Positions 41,186 to 50,509 of a stretch of 64,000 bases of DNA are shown one piece after another. The notes under the pieces are model-generated. The model had not been told where the DNA came from. It worked only from the letters and a program-made list of their open reading frames with translations, and did not search any database. Origin of the DNA: Armatimonadota bacterium (GTDB taxonomy: Bacteria; Armatimonadota; Fimbriimonadia; Fimbriimonadales; Fimbriimonadaceae). Location: the NCBI GenBank assembly GCA_018268395.1, contig JAFDWQ010000001.1:958644-1022643 (forward strand), in the 5' to 3' direction. A program made the translations under genes and the position numbers. Position 1 is the first letter of the stretch. Every line of letters begins with the position of its first letter.

Positions 41186-42556
41186 TCACGGGTCTTTGAC
41201 GTACCTGGCGTGTCCGTCGACATAGGCGACGCAACGCCCGCCCGGGACCGTGATGTAGCCGATTTCCGTTTTAGCCGGTTCTTTGACGTCGCTGATGTTG
41301 CCGCCCTGGAACGTCCAGACGAATCCGTCGAGAAGCCTATCGTTCTTCAGGTACGGCATGACCGACGACGAAAACTCACCGGTTCCGGGAAGCCTGTCTT
41401 TGTTGTCCGAGGCGAAAAGGAGCGCCGCGAGGGCGACCTGCTTGGCGTTCGACAACGCGACCGTCCGCTCTGCAGCCAGCTTGGCTTGACGGAAAATCTC
41501 GTAGTCGCCTTTCAAGATCTCGGACCGGAACAGGCGTCCCCCGCTCACATAGGCGACGAACGACATGTCCGGGGCCAGGAAGTGGGGGCCGGAGCAATCG
41601 GCCGCAACGAGCGCCCTGGTCGATTCGGTGTGCTTTTTCGCCGCCAGCCAAAGACCCTGGACAGGGCGGGACGTTTCCTTGTCGACGGTCAAGACGTGCT
41701 CGTGGAGTTCAAGCGTCAGTGGCAGCACGTCGACGGGTTCTGGATCAGGGTCGAACTTCTCGGCGGTCTCGACGACGGTCGCTTTGGACGGGTCCAAGAC
41801 GATCCGGCCGTTGACGCCCTCGACGTTCTGCACTCCGCCGGCTTTGACTTGGGTTCCGAGCAGTACCGTCCCGCCCGCGCCCCACCTACCGTCGAAGAAC
41901 GCCGCGCCCTTGACCGTCGACCTGTTCTTCCGGACAGACTTGCCTTCAAGGTCGAAGACCTCGACGTCGAACTGCGTCGTGCGGTCGGCCGGATCGACCG
42001 TCCGTTCGACCTTGATCCCGACGCGGACGGCGAACGGCTTGGTCGGTGAGACGAACGTCTGGACGATGACCGGTCCTTCTTGCGCGGTTGGACCGCCGAA
42101 GGCCCGCACGGCACCGGTCGAAAAGTCGACGCGGAAGGACCGCGTCGACCAGACTCCGTCGGAGCCGGACGGGCCCGGGCCGGACACCGTCGCGATCCCC
42201 ACGGACGGATCAGAAGTCGGCTCCACTTGGACCGCTTCGGAGACGTTCGTGTCGAGTTGGACGGGATAGACCTTGTCGTTGGACGTGTCCCAGACCATGC
42301 ATTTTCGCGCAGGCATGGAAACCGGTGCGCCCTTCAAGGCCTTTTCCAAGAACCTCTTCGGAACGTCGGTCGCCATCATGACGGCGTAGCGGCCGCCTGT
42401 CATGGGGGTCAAAGATCCGACCGTCAGGTCCGAAACCTGTCGGGCCGGTTCGGCGAAGAAGACGTCCCTGTCGACGACGACGAAGGGGTTCGGCGCGGGT
42501 TGGGCCGTGGCGTAAACCGCCGAAAGGCCGATCCAGCACAGGTTCCAGCCACGCAT
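41186..42556 (-). CDS. Secreted protein with a pseudopilin-like C-terminal segment
   Basis: 456 residues. A signal peptide (MRGWNLCWIGLSAVYATA) begins a 330-residue N-terminal beta-rich part of no known family. The last 100 residues copy the end of the pseudopilins common in Planctomycetes, Verrucomicrobia and Armatimonadetes. NAKQVALAALLFASDNKDRL matches the NLKQIGLALLMYAQDYDE block, and CVAYVDGHARYVKDP matches the closing H-x-DG-type block. The usual N-terminal prepilin methylation motif is absent. The gene may therefore be a shortened or repurposed member of that family. It converges on the lipoprotein gene with 4 bp between. Confidence 0.75.
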   Translation of the reverse strand: MRGWNLCWIGLSAVYATAQPAPNPFVVVDRDVFFAEPARQVSDLTVGSLTPMTGGRYAVMMATDVPKRFLEKALKGAPVSMPARKCMVWDTSNDKVYPVQLDTNVSEAVQVEPTSDPSVGIATVSGPGPSGSDGVWSTRSFRVDFSTGAVRAFGGPTAQEGPVIVQTFVSPTKPFAVRVGIKVERTVDPADRTTQFDVEVFDLEGKSVRKNRSTVKGAAFFDGRWGAGGTVLLGTQVKAGGVQNVEGVNGRIVLDPSKATVVETAEKFDPDPEPVDVLPLTLELHEHVLTVDKETSRPVQGLWLAAKKHTESTRALVAADCSGPHFLAPDMSFVAYVSGGRLFRSEILKGDYEIFRQAKLAAERTVALSNAKQVALAALLFASDNKDRLPGTGEFSSSVMPYLKNDRLLDGFVWTFQGGNISDVKEPAKTEIGYITVPGGRCVAYVDGHARYVKDP

Positions 42557-42593
42557 GCTCTTCAGTGTGCCTCAAGTTTCGGAAAAGTTCGCG

Positions 42594-43781
42594 TTAGTCG
42601 GCAGAAAGAAGCCCGAGAAGCCAAAACGCGCACGACAGTTTCGAACGGCGGCCCGATGACGCCTGCCCGTCCGCGGTGACGAGGGTCAACGCGTTGTGCC
42701 CGCTCTCAAAGCCGATCGTCGGATCGGAGACGTCGTTGACGGCGACCGCGTAGACCCGTTTCTTTTCCCGTTTTTCACGGGCAACCTCTAACCTGTCGTC
42801 CGGCTCCGCGGCAAAGGCGACGACCCTTGCACCGACTTTAGCGGCCGCGGCCAGGGTTCCGATCACGTCCGGGTTCTCGACGAGATCGAGCTCGGGCGGC
42901 CCGTCGCCCCTGCGCAACTTTCCAGCGACGGGCCGGGCCGGTCGAAAGTCCGCTACCGCTGCCGCGCCGATGATCAAGTCCGCTTCCTTACCGAACGGAA
43001 GGGCGGCGTCGAGCATTTCCCGGGCCGTCCTTACGCGTACGGTCCGGGCGGCCCGAGGCAACGGTTCGTTGGTCGGCCCGGTCACGACCGTCACCTCAGC
43101 GCCCATGACCACGGCGGCCTTAGCGAGGGCCGCTCCCATCTTTCCGCTCGAACGGTTGCCGATGAATCGGACGGCGTCGATCGGTTCGTAAGTCGGTCCG
43201 CTCGTGAGGAGTACGCGTCGACCCTTGAGCTTTTGGGTGCCGGCGAGCGCGTCGAGGGCCGCGTCGACGATGTCCGAGTTGGACGCGAGTTTGCCTTGGC
43301 CGGACTCGCCACAGGCGACGTCCCCTTCCGACGGTTCGACAAGCGTCACGGCGCGTTCGGCAAGGGCGCAAAGGGACGACCGGGTCGTGTCGTGGGCGTA
43401 CATCGACGGGTTCATCGCGGGAGCGACGACCATCGGACCTTCGAACGCCAAGGCAAGGGTCGTCAACATGTCGTCGGCGATCCCGGCCGCGATCCGGTTG
43501 ATCGTGTTGGCCGTCGCCGGAGCGATCAGAAGGAGGTCGGCGGACCGTGCCCAGTCGACGTGCGCCATTCGGCCGCGGACGGGCTCGTCGAAGGTATCGA
43601 CGAGGGCGGGCTCTCCCGTCAAGGCTTCGAACAGGTCACGCGAAACGAACTTTTCGGCACCGTCCGTCAAGCACGCGCGAACACGGACACCGGCCCGCAT
43701 CAGGTCCCGTGCGATGTCGCACGCGCGGTAGCACGCGACGCTGCCGCTGACGCCGAGGACGACCGTCCGGTCCTCAAACAC
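42594..43781 (-). CDS. coaBC: Bifunctional phosphopantothenoylcysteine decarboxylase / phosphopantothenate-cysteine ligase
   Basis: 395 residues from a GTG (43781) overlapping gmk. It makes 4'-phosphopantetheine for coenzyme A. The CoaC half has VVLGVSGSVACYRACDIARD, a catalytic His in MAHVDWARSADLLLIAPATA, and APAMNPSMY. The CoaB half has LLTSGPTYEPIDAVRFIGNR plus SSGKMG and KRVYAVAVNDVSD. It directly follows gmk; in many bacteria rpoZ (omega) stands between gmk and coaBC, but there is no room for it here. Confidence 0.95.
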   Translation of the reverse strand: MFEDRTVVLGVSGSVACYRACDIARDLMRAGVRVRACLTDGAEKFVSRDLFEALTGEPALVDTFDEPVRGRMAHVDWARSADLLLIAPATANTINRIAAGIADDMLTTLALAFEGPMVVAPAMNPSMYAHDTTRSSLCALAERAVTLVEPSEGDVACGESGQGKLASNSDIVDAALDALAGTQKLKGRRVLLTSGPTYEPIDAVRFIGNRSSGKMGAALAKAAVVMGAEVTVVTGPTNEPLPRAARTVRVRTAREMLDAALPFGKEADLIIGAAAVADFRPARPVAGKLRRGDGPPELDLVENPDVIGTLAAAAKVGARVVAFAAEPDDRLEVAREKREKKRVYAVAVNDVSDPTIGFESGHNALTLVTADGQASSGRRSKLSCAFWLLGLLSAD

Positions 43782-44337
43782 TTGTTCCGGCTCCCTGGAC
43801 GATCGCTTCCAGCTCTTGGACGGCCCGGTCCACATCGTCGTTCACGACCCTGTGAGCGTATCGCTCCGCGAGGGCCATTTCGACCAAAGCGCCCTCTAGC
43901 CGCCGCGCGACGGTGGCCTCATCGTCTGTACCCCGTCCCCGAAGCCTTGCGGCCAGGGTCTCTCCGTCCGGAGGGAGGACGAACACGGAGAGGGCGTCGG
44001 GGCGGGCGTCCATGACCGACACTGCTCCTTGAACGTCGATCTTCAGCACCGCGATCTTGCCCTCCGCCAACAGCCGTTCCAAGGTCGCGAGCGGTGTGGC
44101 ATACCCGTTTCCGTGAACCTCTTTAAACTCGAGGAACTCGCCTCGTGCCGCCATGTCGTCGAACCGGGAGCGGTCCACGAAGCAGTAGTCGACCCCTTCG
44201 ACCTCGCCCTTGCGGGGCGTACGCGTCGTGACGGCGACGACCCGCTCCACCAAAGGGTTAAGGCGCTTCCAGGCGTCGATCAGCGTGTCCTTGCCCACGC
44301 CGCTCGGGCCGCTGAGGATGACGATGTGCCCTGCCAT
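43774..44337 (-). CDS. gmk: Guanylate kinase
   Basis: 187 residues from the ATG at 44337 (a TTG at 44346 is also in frame). It phosphorylates GMP to GDP. The P-loop is VILSGPSGVGKDT (residues 5-17). VTTRTPRKGEVEGVDYCFV is the GMP-binding segment, and RLRGRGTDDEATVARRL is the lid. It starts 1 bp after the yvcK stop and its stop overlaps the coaBC start. Confidence 0.95.
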   Translation of the reverse strand: MAGHIVILSGPSGVGKDTLIDAWKRLNPLVERVVAVTTRTPRKGEVEGVDYCFVDRSRFDDMAARGEFLEFKEVHGNGYATPLATLERLLAEGKIAVLKIDVQGAVSVMDARPDALSVFVLPPDGETLAARLRGRGTDDEATVARRLEGALVEMALAERYAHRVVNDDVDRAVQELEAIVQGAGTSV

Positions 44338-44338
44338 G

Positions 44339-45655
44339 TCAGACAAGGTCCATCAGCTTGGCCGCAAGGCGGACCGGGTCGTGGCGGACGTAGTCCATTT
44401 CACTCATGAAGTCGCCGATGATCGGACGGTAACCCATCGTCGCGACGCGGTCGAAGTCGGGGACGACCAGTTCTTGTTGGAAGTCGCGGTACTTTTCGAG
44501 GGTCGCTTCGGTCGGGACGCCCGTGTTGATGACCACGAAGTCGACGACCTTTCCGGTCACGTTGGCCTGGATCGCCACCAGGTGTTCGGCGGCCGTGAAC
44601 GCCTCGCTCTCCCCGCGTTGGGTCATGACGTTGCAGACGTACGCCTTCGGGGCAACCGAGGCGGCGAGTGCGTCCGCGATGCCAGGGACAAGGAGGTTGG
44701 GGATGACGCTCGTGTAGACGCTGCCGGGGCCGATGCAGATGAGTTCGGCCTCGGCGATCGCTTCCAAGGCCGAAGGGTGAGGAGTGCATTCGGAAGGGTC
44801 GACGTAGATCCGCCGGACGCGCTTTCCCGATCCGACGATGGCCGTCTCGCCGCAAATCTCGGTCTGGTCGTCCATGAGCGCCCGCAAACGGACATGGTCT
44901 TTCGTCGACGGGACGACCTTTCCGCGGATCGCGAGGACGTCGCTCGCCATTTCCAGTGCGAGGTCGATGTCTCCGTCCGCTTGCTCGATGAAGCCCGCGA
45001 TCAGGAGGTTCCCGACCGAGTGCCCGCTCAGTGACCCGCTCTTCTTTTGAAACCGGTGTTGGAAGAGGTCGGTCATCAGCTTTTCCGCGTCGGCCAGGGC
45101 GACCAAGCAGTTCCGGATGTCGCCGGGCGGGATAATGCCCATTTCCTGGACCAGGCGCCCGCTGGAGCCGCCGTCGTCGGTCACGGTGACGATGGCCGTG
45201 ATGTTGCTCGAATACTGCTTAAGGCCGCGGAGAAGCGTGCTAAGGCCCGTGCCGCCGCCGATCGCGACGATCCGGGGACCGGCCGCCAGGATCTGCTTGC
45301 GCCTCCAACCCGAGACCGCATCGGTCCGTCCGCTTTCGCCGTCACCGTCCTTCAGCCTTTGAATGCCCCTCGTTACGCCGAAGTAGAGCGCCGAGCCGCC
45401 GGCGACCATCAACAAGAACCCCAGGATATGGTTCGTCTCGTTCATGGAATTGAGCGGCACCATGTGGCTGATCGAGTCGAACCACCAGCGGGCCATGCCT
45501 TCCGTGACCGGCTTAAAGGCGAAGCGGAAGCTGAGCAGGACCCCGGCCTCCAAGACGATCAGGCCGGCCAGCGCCAGAAAGAAGTACCGCCGCAGCCCGC
45601 GGGCCGGAGCGAACCTCTGCCGCCACCGATAGCCCGTCAGCCTATTCTTGATCAT
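44339..45655 (-). CDS. yvcK: YvcK/GNGF-family (UDP-sugar-binding) protein with N-terminal membrane anchor
   Basis: 438 residues. Two membrane helices (about 24-46 and 78-95) precede a CofD-like domain. IVAIGGGTGLSTLLRGLKQY (GGGTG at 133-137), TDDGGSSGRL and PPGDIRNCLVALAD are the family blocks. LICIGPGSVYTSVIPNLLV is also present. In Bacillus, YvcK binds UDP-GlcNAc and affects cell shape and gluconeogenic growth. The membrane anchor is a variation seen in some other bacteria. The start overlaps the holin-like gene by 14 bp, so the proteins are coupled. Confidence 0.92.
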   Translation of the reverse strand: MIKNRLTGYRWRQRFAPARGLRRYFFLALAGLIVLEAGVLLSFRFAFKPVTEGMARWWFDSISHMVPLNSMNETNHILGFLLMVAGGSALYFGVTRGIQRLKDGDGESGRTDAVSGWRRKQILAAGPRIVAIGGGTGLSTLLRGLKQYSSNITAIVTVTDDGGSSGRLVQEMGIIPPGDIRNCLVALADAEKLMTDLFQHRFQKKSGSLSGHSVGNLLIAGFIEQADGDIDLALEMASDVLAIRGKVVPSTKDHVRLRALMDDQTEICGETAIVGSGKRVRRIYVDPSECTPHPSALEAIAEAELICIGPGSVYTSVIPNLLVPGIADALAASVAPKAYVCNVMTQRGESEAFTAAEHLVAIQANVTGKVVDFVVINTGVPTEATLEKYRDFQQELVVPDFDRVATMGYRPIIGDFMSEMDYVRHDPVRLAAKLMDLV

Positions 45656-46028
45656 CCTTGTCCGGTAGGAACGCGCCGAGGACCCCGTTCAAGGCGGAGT
45701 ACAGGAGGCTGCCGACCAACGCCGCAGGAAAGCCCTCGATGTGGAACCCGAAATCGAGGTTCCCGACGATCAGCAACATAAAGGCGTTGATGAGGAGCGA
45801 GACCAACCCCAAGGTCAGACAATTAAGCGGCAGGGTCAGGAGTTTGAGGAGCTTTCCGAGGGTGGCGTTGACGAGGGCGAGGACGGCGACCCCGACGAAC
45901 AGCTTGCCGACGTCCGCGACCGTGCCGACCCGGGCCTGGAACTTCCCGGCGAACAACATGTTCGTCAGGAAGGCCGCCACGACCAGCGAGAGGACGGCCA
46001 GCACCCACCGGAGCAGCAGCCTTTTCAT
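45642..46028 (-). CDS. Phage holin family 4 / YvlD-like membrane protein
   Basis: 128 residues with four membrane helices (LLLRWVLAVLSLVVAAFLTN, then LFVGVAVLALVNATLGKLLK, LTLPLNCLTLGLVSLLINAF and FPAALVGSLLYSALNGVLGA). The Pro-Leu-Asn-Cys-Leu-Thr turn is characteristic of the Mycobacterium-phage holin-like family, which is widespread on chromosomes and not a sign of prophage. It is the first gene of the unit holin-like/yvcK/gmk/coaBC. A TAGAAT -10-like element lies before it. Confidence 0.9.
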   Translation of the reverse strand: MKRLLLRWVLAVLSLVVAAFLTNMLFAGKFQARVGTVADVGKLFVGVAVLALVNATLGKLLKLLTLPLNCLTLGLVSLLINAFMLLIVGNLDFGFHIEGFPAALVGSLLYSALNGVLGAFLPDKDDQE

Positions 46029-46045
46029 TCGACCACGGTCATTCT

Positions 46046-46074
46046 AGCCCACGGCCCGTGTCCGGGCCGATCTG
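46046..46074 (-). terminator. Possible terminator of the HtrA-like gene
   Basis: CGGCCCG-GACA-CGGGCCG on the minus strand is a 7-bp perfect stem with a tetraloop right after the protease stop. No T-run follows. Confidence 0.45.
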
Positions 46075-47253
46075 TTAGAGGCTCGCCTTGCCGACGTCGC
46101 TCAATGTGAACTTGACGGACTTCACCTGGCCCGCCGACCAAAGCTTCAGCGCGACCTCGGCTCCCGGACGGAGCGGCGAAACGACCTTTTGAAAATCTTC
46201 AATGTCTTTGACCGGTTTTCCATTGACCTCGGTCACGACGTCAAGTTCGTGGACGCCCGCGGTCCCAGCCGGGGAATCGGCCTCGACGTCGACGACCACC
46301 GCCCCTTCCGACGGCGGCTCGGACGAAGCGTTCGTGCGCTGCTTCAGTTCTTCCCGAGCGTCGGGGACACCGAGGACGCCCTGCCTGCGGATCAACTGGA
46401 TCCCGATCCGGCCGTACTTGGCATACCCGAACTTGACGATGTCGTCGACTACCTGGCGCATCCGGTTGGAAGGAATGGCGAAGCCGATCCCGATGTTGGC
46501 CCGGGTGGTGGTCGCGATCGAGGAATTGATGCCGACGAGTTGCCCATCGGCGGTGCACAGGGCGCCTCCCGAGTTGCCAGGGTTGATCGCCGCATCCGTC
46601 TGGATGCCGTCGATGAAAACCGCGTCGCCACTGCCCGGAAGCTGTCGGCCGACGTTACTGACGACCCCCACGCTCAGCGTGTTCTCGAAGCCGAGGGGGT
46701 TGCCGACGGCAATGACCCATTGTCCGACCTCAAGCTTGGCGCTGTCCCCGACGTCGATCGGCTTGAGCCCGTTAGCGTTGACTTTAATGACCGCAAGATC
46801 GGAGCGTGGATCGGTGCCGACGACCGAGGCGGGCAGGTTACGGCCGTCGGTGAGCGTGACGAGGACCTTGTCGACCAACCTCGACCGACCGAACCCCATG
46901 TCCGTGCGGACGACGTGGTTGTTCGTCACGATGTACCCGTCGTCGGTCAAGATGACGCCGCTGCCTGCTCCGTCTTGGGTGATGTGACGGCCGAAGAAGT
47001 CCGCCCCGTCGATCTGGGTCGTGATGTTGACGACGCTCGGAAGGATGAGCTTGGCCGCGGCTCGGAAGTCCGGTGCGTTGCCCGTGTTGTCCAGCTTGAC
47101 CGGTTGAAGCGTCACGCTCGGCTTTTTAAAGATCGAAGACTCGTTGTAACTCCGGTCGCGCCACAGCTTATCGACGCGCAAGGCCGCTGTGACCCCGGCA
47201 AAGACCACACCGAACACGGCGACGGTCGCGATCGCGATTCCACTCTTGGTCAT
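46075..47253 (-). CDS. HtrA/DegP-like membrane-anchored serine protease with PDZ domain
   Basis: 392 residues from the ATG at 47253 (a GTG at 47262 is possible). An N-terminal membrane anchor (about 5-25) is followed by the trypsin-like domain. The triad is His113 (VTNNHVV), Asp152 (SDLAVIKV) and Ser228 (NPGNSGGAL), and IQTDAAINPGNSGGAL is the classic block. A single C-terminal PDZ domain spans about 280-385. It is likely a periplasmic quality-control protease. TATAGA 19 nt upstream may be its -10. Confidence 0.93.
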   Translation of the reverse strand: MTKSGIAIATVAVFGVVFAGVTAALRVDKLWRDRSYNESSIFKKPSVTLQPVKLDNTGNAPDFRAAAKLILPSVVNITTQIDGADFFGRHITQDGAGSGVILTDDGYIVTNNHVVRTDMGFGRSRLVDKVLVTLTDGRNLPASVVGTDPRSDLAVIKVNANGLKPIDVGDSAKLEVGQWVIAVGNPLGFENTLSVGVVSNVGRQLPGSGDAVFIDGIQTDAAINPGNSGGALCTADGQLVGINSSIATTTRANIGIGFAIPSNRMRQVVDDIVKFGYAKYGRIGIQLIRRQGVLGVPDAREELKQRTNASSEPPSEGAVVVDVEADSPAGTAGVHELDVVTEVNGKPVKDIEDFQKVVSPLRPGAEVALKLWSAGQVKSVKFTLSDVGKASL

Positions 47254-47310
47254 TTTGGTCACCTAGTTCTATACCGGTTGACGTCGCCGTCGTTCCCACG
47301 GGCCTACCGT

Positions 47311-48969
47311 TCAGGGCCCGTACCGGGGAAGGACGTAGGCACGGACGAGCTCTGCCCATTGCGCGAGGACGCTGTCGTCAGGAAGCTTTCCGGCCCATTC
47401 CAAGACGGCCTTCGTCTCAGACTCACGGAACGGGAACGGAGGTACGACTCCGATCGCAGAAGCTTTCTTGACCTCGATCAAGGCATCGGCGGCCATGTTC
47501 GTCGTGCGGGCGAGGCACCAAGCGAGAAGGTAACCGGCCAGGGGGCACGGCCGGATCCGCTGGGCCTCGTCCAAAATCCGGGCCGCATCGGCGATCAGCC
47601 CGTGTCCGATGTAAGCGTCCGCAGCCTCAAGGAGCCGCACGGGGTCCTCGGCCAACGGTCGGACCATCGGATCCGGCCCGACCGAAGCGTCTTTCGATGC
47701 GGCGAGGAACGCCTCGGCGCGGAAAACGGGGTCGAGCGGGGCCAGGAACCGCCCGTTGAGGAACGAAGACCTCTCCGCCCCTTCGTCCTCGCCCGCCCGT
47801 CGCTCGCAAGCGGCCCGGAACCACCACAAGAGCGGGTCGTCCCCTTGGGTCAAAAGCGCCTGGTCGATCTGGCTGACCGCATCGGTAGTGCGACCTGCCG
47901 ACGCCTCGGCCTTGGCCGACTGGACGGCACGGACGTGCTCCAACCCCCAGATCCTTTGCTCGGGGGTCTCGCCGCGCGCCAAGGCCCGCCAGAACGCCTC
48001 CTCCGCGCTTTCGGCGCCCTGGTCGCCGTCCGAAAACGGAAGATAAGCGCGTCGCGACGACTGAAGAAGGGCGTCTTCCGACTCGGACCGAGGGTCTAGA
48101 ACCGAAGGCCTCGGACCGACGCGGGAGTCCGTCCGGACGAGGCCGGTCCGGTCGACCGTGGCCACTTCCGCCGCATCCCGGTCCAAGGCCGCCGCGAACA
48201 GTTCGCCAGGGCCGATGTCCAGCGGCGATTCGAGCGCCCGGCCGTCGCAGTCAAGGACCTGGACCGTCCCAGAGAAACCCGTCGACGAGACGGCCCAGAC
48301 GTTCGCCCCGCGGAATCCGACAGCGAGGCCCCGCTCGAAGCCCTTGACGCCCGGTTCCTTGAGAGGCACGAGCCGGACGCGGAACATACGGGTCTGTCGA
48401 GGTCCGAAGAAGTCGCCTTCGGGGCAGCGGCCCAGACGGGCCGTTCCGTCGGTCCAAGCGACGGGCGCGTCCTCGCACCAGAGGGCAAAGCCTGGCGTCT
48501 CCGAAGTGCCCTCCCAGACGAGCGCTGGTCCGTCGGCCCGGTCCGGCACCGACCCTGCCCCAAGCTGGAACCCGACGGGGCACCGGGCAGGGACCAAGTT
48601 CCGGTTATGGACGTGGACGTCCACGAGGACGTCCGCCCGATCGGGCTCAAGAGTCGTGCACACGTGCGCGACGAACCCGGGTGCGGCCAGTGAACACGTC
48701 ATCACGCCTCCCGGAGACCGTTCGGTCCGAGGTTCGAAGACCTCGAAAGCGAGCGGGTCGAGCCCGGACCGGTCGCATTCACCGAAGAAGGGTGTCAACC
48801 CGTATGAAAAACCAAGCGAACGGCGCCCCCACGGCTGGGGCACGATGCCGTCAGGTAGGGGCCACAGTGCCACACCGTCTGACGCCAGGTTCAGAATCCG
48901 CCCGCCGAGTCCGGGAACGACGGTCACGGAGACAAGACCGTTTTCAAGGACGACCGTCGGGAACGTCAT
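47311..48969 (-). CDS. DUF5107-like protein with helical-repeat C-terminus
   Basis: 552 residues. The N-terminal 280 residues look like a galactose-mutarotase-type beta sandwich (VSVTVVPGLGGRILNLASDG, LGFSYGLTPFFGE), the pattern of DUF5107. The C-terminal half is helical with TPR-like repeats (AEASAGRTTDAVSQIDQALL, then AADAYIGHGLIADAARILDE). Larger DUF5107-TPR proteins are linked to carbohydrate use. No signal peptide is seen. The ATG at 48969 begins at the conserved strand. An ACGGGCC/GGCCCGT hairpin follows its stop. Confidence 0.7.
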   Translation of the reverse strand: MTFPTVVLENGLVSVTVVPGLGGRILNLASDGVALWPLPDGIVPQPWGRRSLGFSYGLTPFFGECDRSGLDPLAFEVFEPRTERSPGGVMTCSLAAPGFVAHVCTTLEPDRADVLVDVHVHNRNLVPARCPVGFQLGAGSVPDRADGPALVWEGTSETPGFALWCEDAPVAWTDGTARLGRCPEGDFFGPRQTRMFRVRLVPLKEPGVKGFERGLAVGFRGANVWAVSSTGFSGTVQVLDCDGRALESPLDIGPGELFAAALDRDAAEVATVDRTGLVRTDSRVGPRPSVLDPRSESEDALLQSSRRAYLPFSDGDQGAESAEEAFWRALARGETPEQRIWGLEHVRAVQSAKAEASAGRTTDAVSQIDQALLTQGDDPLLWWFRAACERRAGEDEGAERSSFLNGRFLAPLDPVFRAEAFLAASKDASVGPDPMVRPLAEDPVRLLEAADAYIGHGLIADAARILDEAQRIRPCPLAGYLLAWCLARTTNMAADALIEVKKASAIGVVPPFPFRESETKAVLEWAGKLPDDSVLAQWAELVRAYVLPRYGP

Positions 48970-49167
48970 CGCCCGTTTCTGACCGGTGCCTTTAAGTCCC
49001 GGCCAGGGGTAACTGGAGGCACCTTGGCCCGACAGGGCGAACGGTACGGCTTCCAGGGCCTCACACGCCACGTCCCACGGATGTTCCGACACTTGTACGA
49101 GCACGATCCTGACCTTTCCTGAGACGTCTGCCACAATAGCGTTGCATTGAGCGCCCCGAGGAGGAGT

Positions 49168-49668
49168 ATGAAGTCCAATCCAGGCACGGTCGCGGCTCCA
49201 CGGGCCGTCCGCCGCCCGGACTCTCAAGGTGTCCGGATCGCAAAGGTGGTCTTCTGGTGGGTCTGCCTGCCGGCGCTGATGATCTTCATCGGCTACCGTT
49301 TCGTCGGCCCCAGCATCGGTCGCGTTCCCGAAATCAAGAAGGGCGCCCAGAAGATCCTCGCGAACAGCGTCCAGGACCCGGAAACTCCCGACGGCGGCGA
49401 CACCGTATCCGACGCCTCGAAACCGACGATCGATATCAGTGTCGAAAAGGGTGCGGCCCGTCCGAAGCCGCAAACGGAGCCTCGCTCCCGGAGGAAGAAG
49501 CCAAAGCCGAAACCGAGCGCTTCGGACGCCGACAGGGTGGAGTCGCCGAAACAAGACCCTGCTAGCGGAGACGGGGCCACCCCTCCTCCTGACGGCGATC
49601 CGGCCAGTGGGGCAGGCGACGGCACGGGACGGGGCGAAGGCGTGCTCGTCAGGCTGCCCGTGGTCTGA
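49168..49668 (+). CDS. Small single-pass membrane protein with Pro/Lys-rich tail, unknown
   Basis: 166 residues. GAGGAGGAG directly upstream of the ATG at 49168 is a strong ribosome binding site and fixes the start. One membrane helix (VVFWWVCLPALMIFIGYRF, about 28-46) is followed by a low-complexity, charged tail rich in Pro, Lys and Gly. No family is recognised. The intergenic 48970-49167 is shared with the divergent DUF5107-like gene. The 3' end overlaps the convergent HDOD gene by 20 bp. Confidence 0.65.
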   Translation: MKSNPGTVAAPRAVRRPDSQGVRIAKVVFWWVCLPALMIFIGYRFVGPSIGRVPEIKKGAQKILANSVQDPETPDGGDTVSDASKPTIDISVEKGAARPKPQTEPRSRRKKPKPKPSASDADRVESPKQDPASGDGATPPPDGDPASGAGDGTGRGEGVLVRLPVV

Positions 49669-50509
49669 TCAGACACGACTCGGTGTGGGAGGCCACTTGT
49701 GCCACGGCGCCGACAAGTTCGCTTTCCGGAAGCGCCACGAGCCCGAGGACGTCCTCCGACGGAGCGACCGCAGACTCGGTTCCCAATCCGTACCCGTTGG
49801 CGACGGCGAGGTAATCGGAATAGGCCAGTGCCGCGCGGGCGACGTCCTCTCCCGATTCACCGTTCTCAGGGCCGACGAGGGTCGCGAACACTTGAGGCAG
49901 TTTCCAGGCCCGGAAAGCACCCAGCGTGATGGCTCCGATCGGGCCGAACTGCTCCTCGAAAACGGTTTGGAACGAGCACCCTCGGAACTCGGCTTCCGAA
50001 GAGACACGGTTGAACTCTTCGGGGAAGCCGATAGCGACGAGCCCTGTCCCAAGATCGTGAAGGACGCCGGCTGCGAACAACTCGTCGCCGTTGACGGACG
50101 AGACGAACGGCGACGTCTGCTTTCGGCGGAGGAAGACGTACTTGGCCATGATCCCGACGAACGTCGAGTGTTGGACGAAGCGGACCGGATCGAGGCGCGA
50201 CCGCTGTGAGCCGCTCATCACCGATTGCATGAGAACGGACATCGACACGGACTTGGTGCCGCGGACGCCCAAGATCGACAGCGCCGTTCTCATTTCGGTG
50301 ACGGGTTTCGGGGACAGTGCGTACAAGGGGCTCGAGGCCGAACGCAACAGCCCGGCCGTCAGCGCCGGGTCGCTGGCGACGGTCCGAAGGACCTCCTGGG
50401 AGATCAGTTCCTGATCGACCAACTGGCACAGCTTGGTCGCGGCCATCGGGATCTGCGGCAGTGTCGTATCGCACGACAGCCGTGCGAGCATCTGGTCATA
50501 AGTCGGCAT
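49649..50509 (-). CDS. HDOD-domain signalling protein
   Basis: 286 residues almost entirely made of one HDOD domain. TTLPQIPMAATKLCQLVDQE, then VLRTVASDPALTAGLLRSAS, then AALSILGVRGTKSVSMSVLM (TALSILGV here), and LFAAGVLHDLGTGLVAIGFP are typical. HDOD proteins lack the phosphohydrolase metal site and act in signal transduction, for example with two-component or c-di-GMP systems. No output domain is attached. Confidence 0.9.
   Translation of the reverse strand: MPTYDQMLARLSCDTTLPQIPMAATKLCQLVDQELISQEVLRTVASDPALTAGLLRSASSPLYALSPKPVTEMRTALSILGVRGTKSVSMSVLMQSVMSGSQRSRLDPVRFVQHSTFVGIMAKYVFLRRKQTSPFVSSVNGDELFAAGVLHDLGTGLVAIGFPEEFNRVSSEAEFRGCSFQTVFEEQFGPIGAITLGAFRAWKLPQVFATLVGPENGESGEDVARAALAYSDYLAVANGYGLGTESAVAPSEDVLGLVALPESELVGAVAQVASHTESCLIRPRAA

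Noticed and set aside
45642-46028. Prophage, from the holin-like gene
   Set aside because: This holin-like family is common on chromosomes and the gene is coupled to yvcK, gmk and coaBC. No other phage gene is seen.
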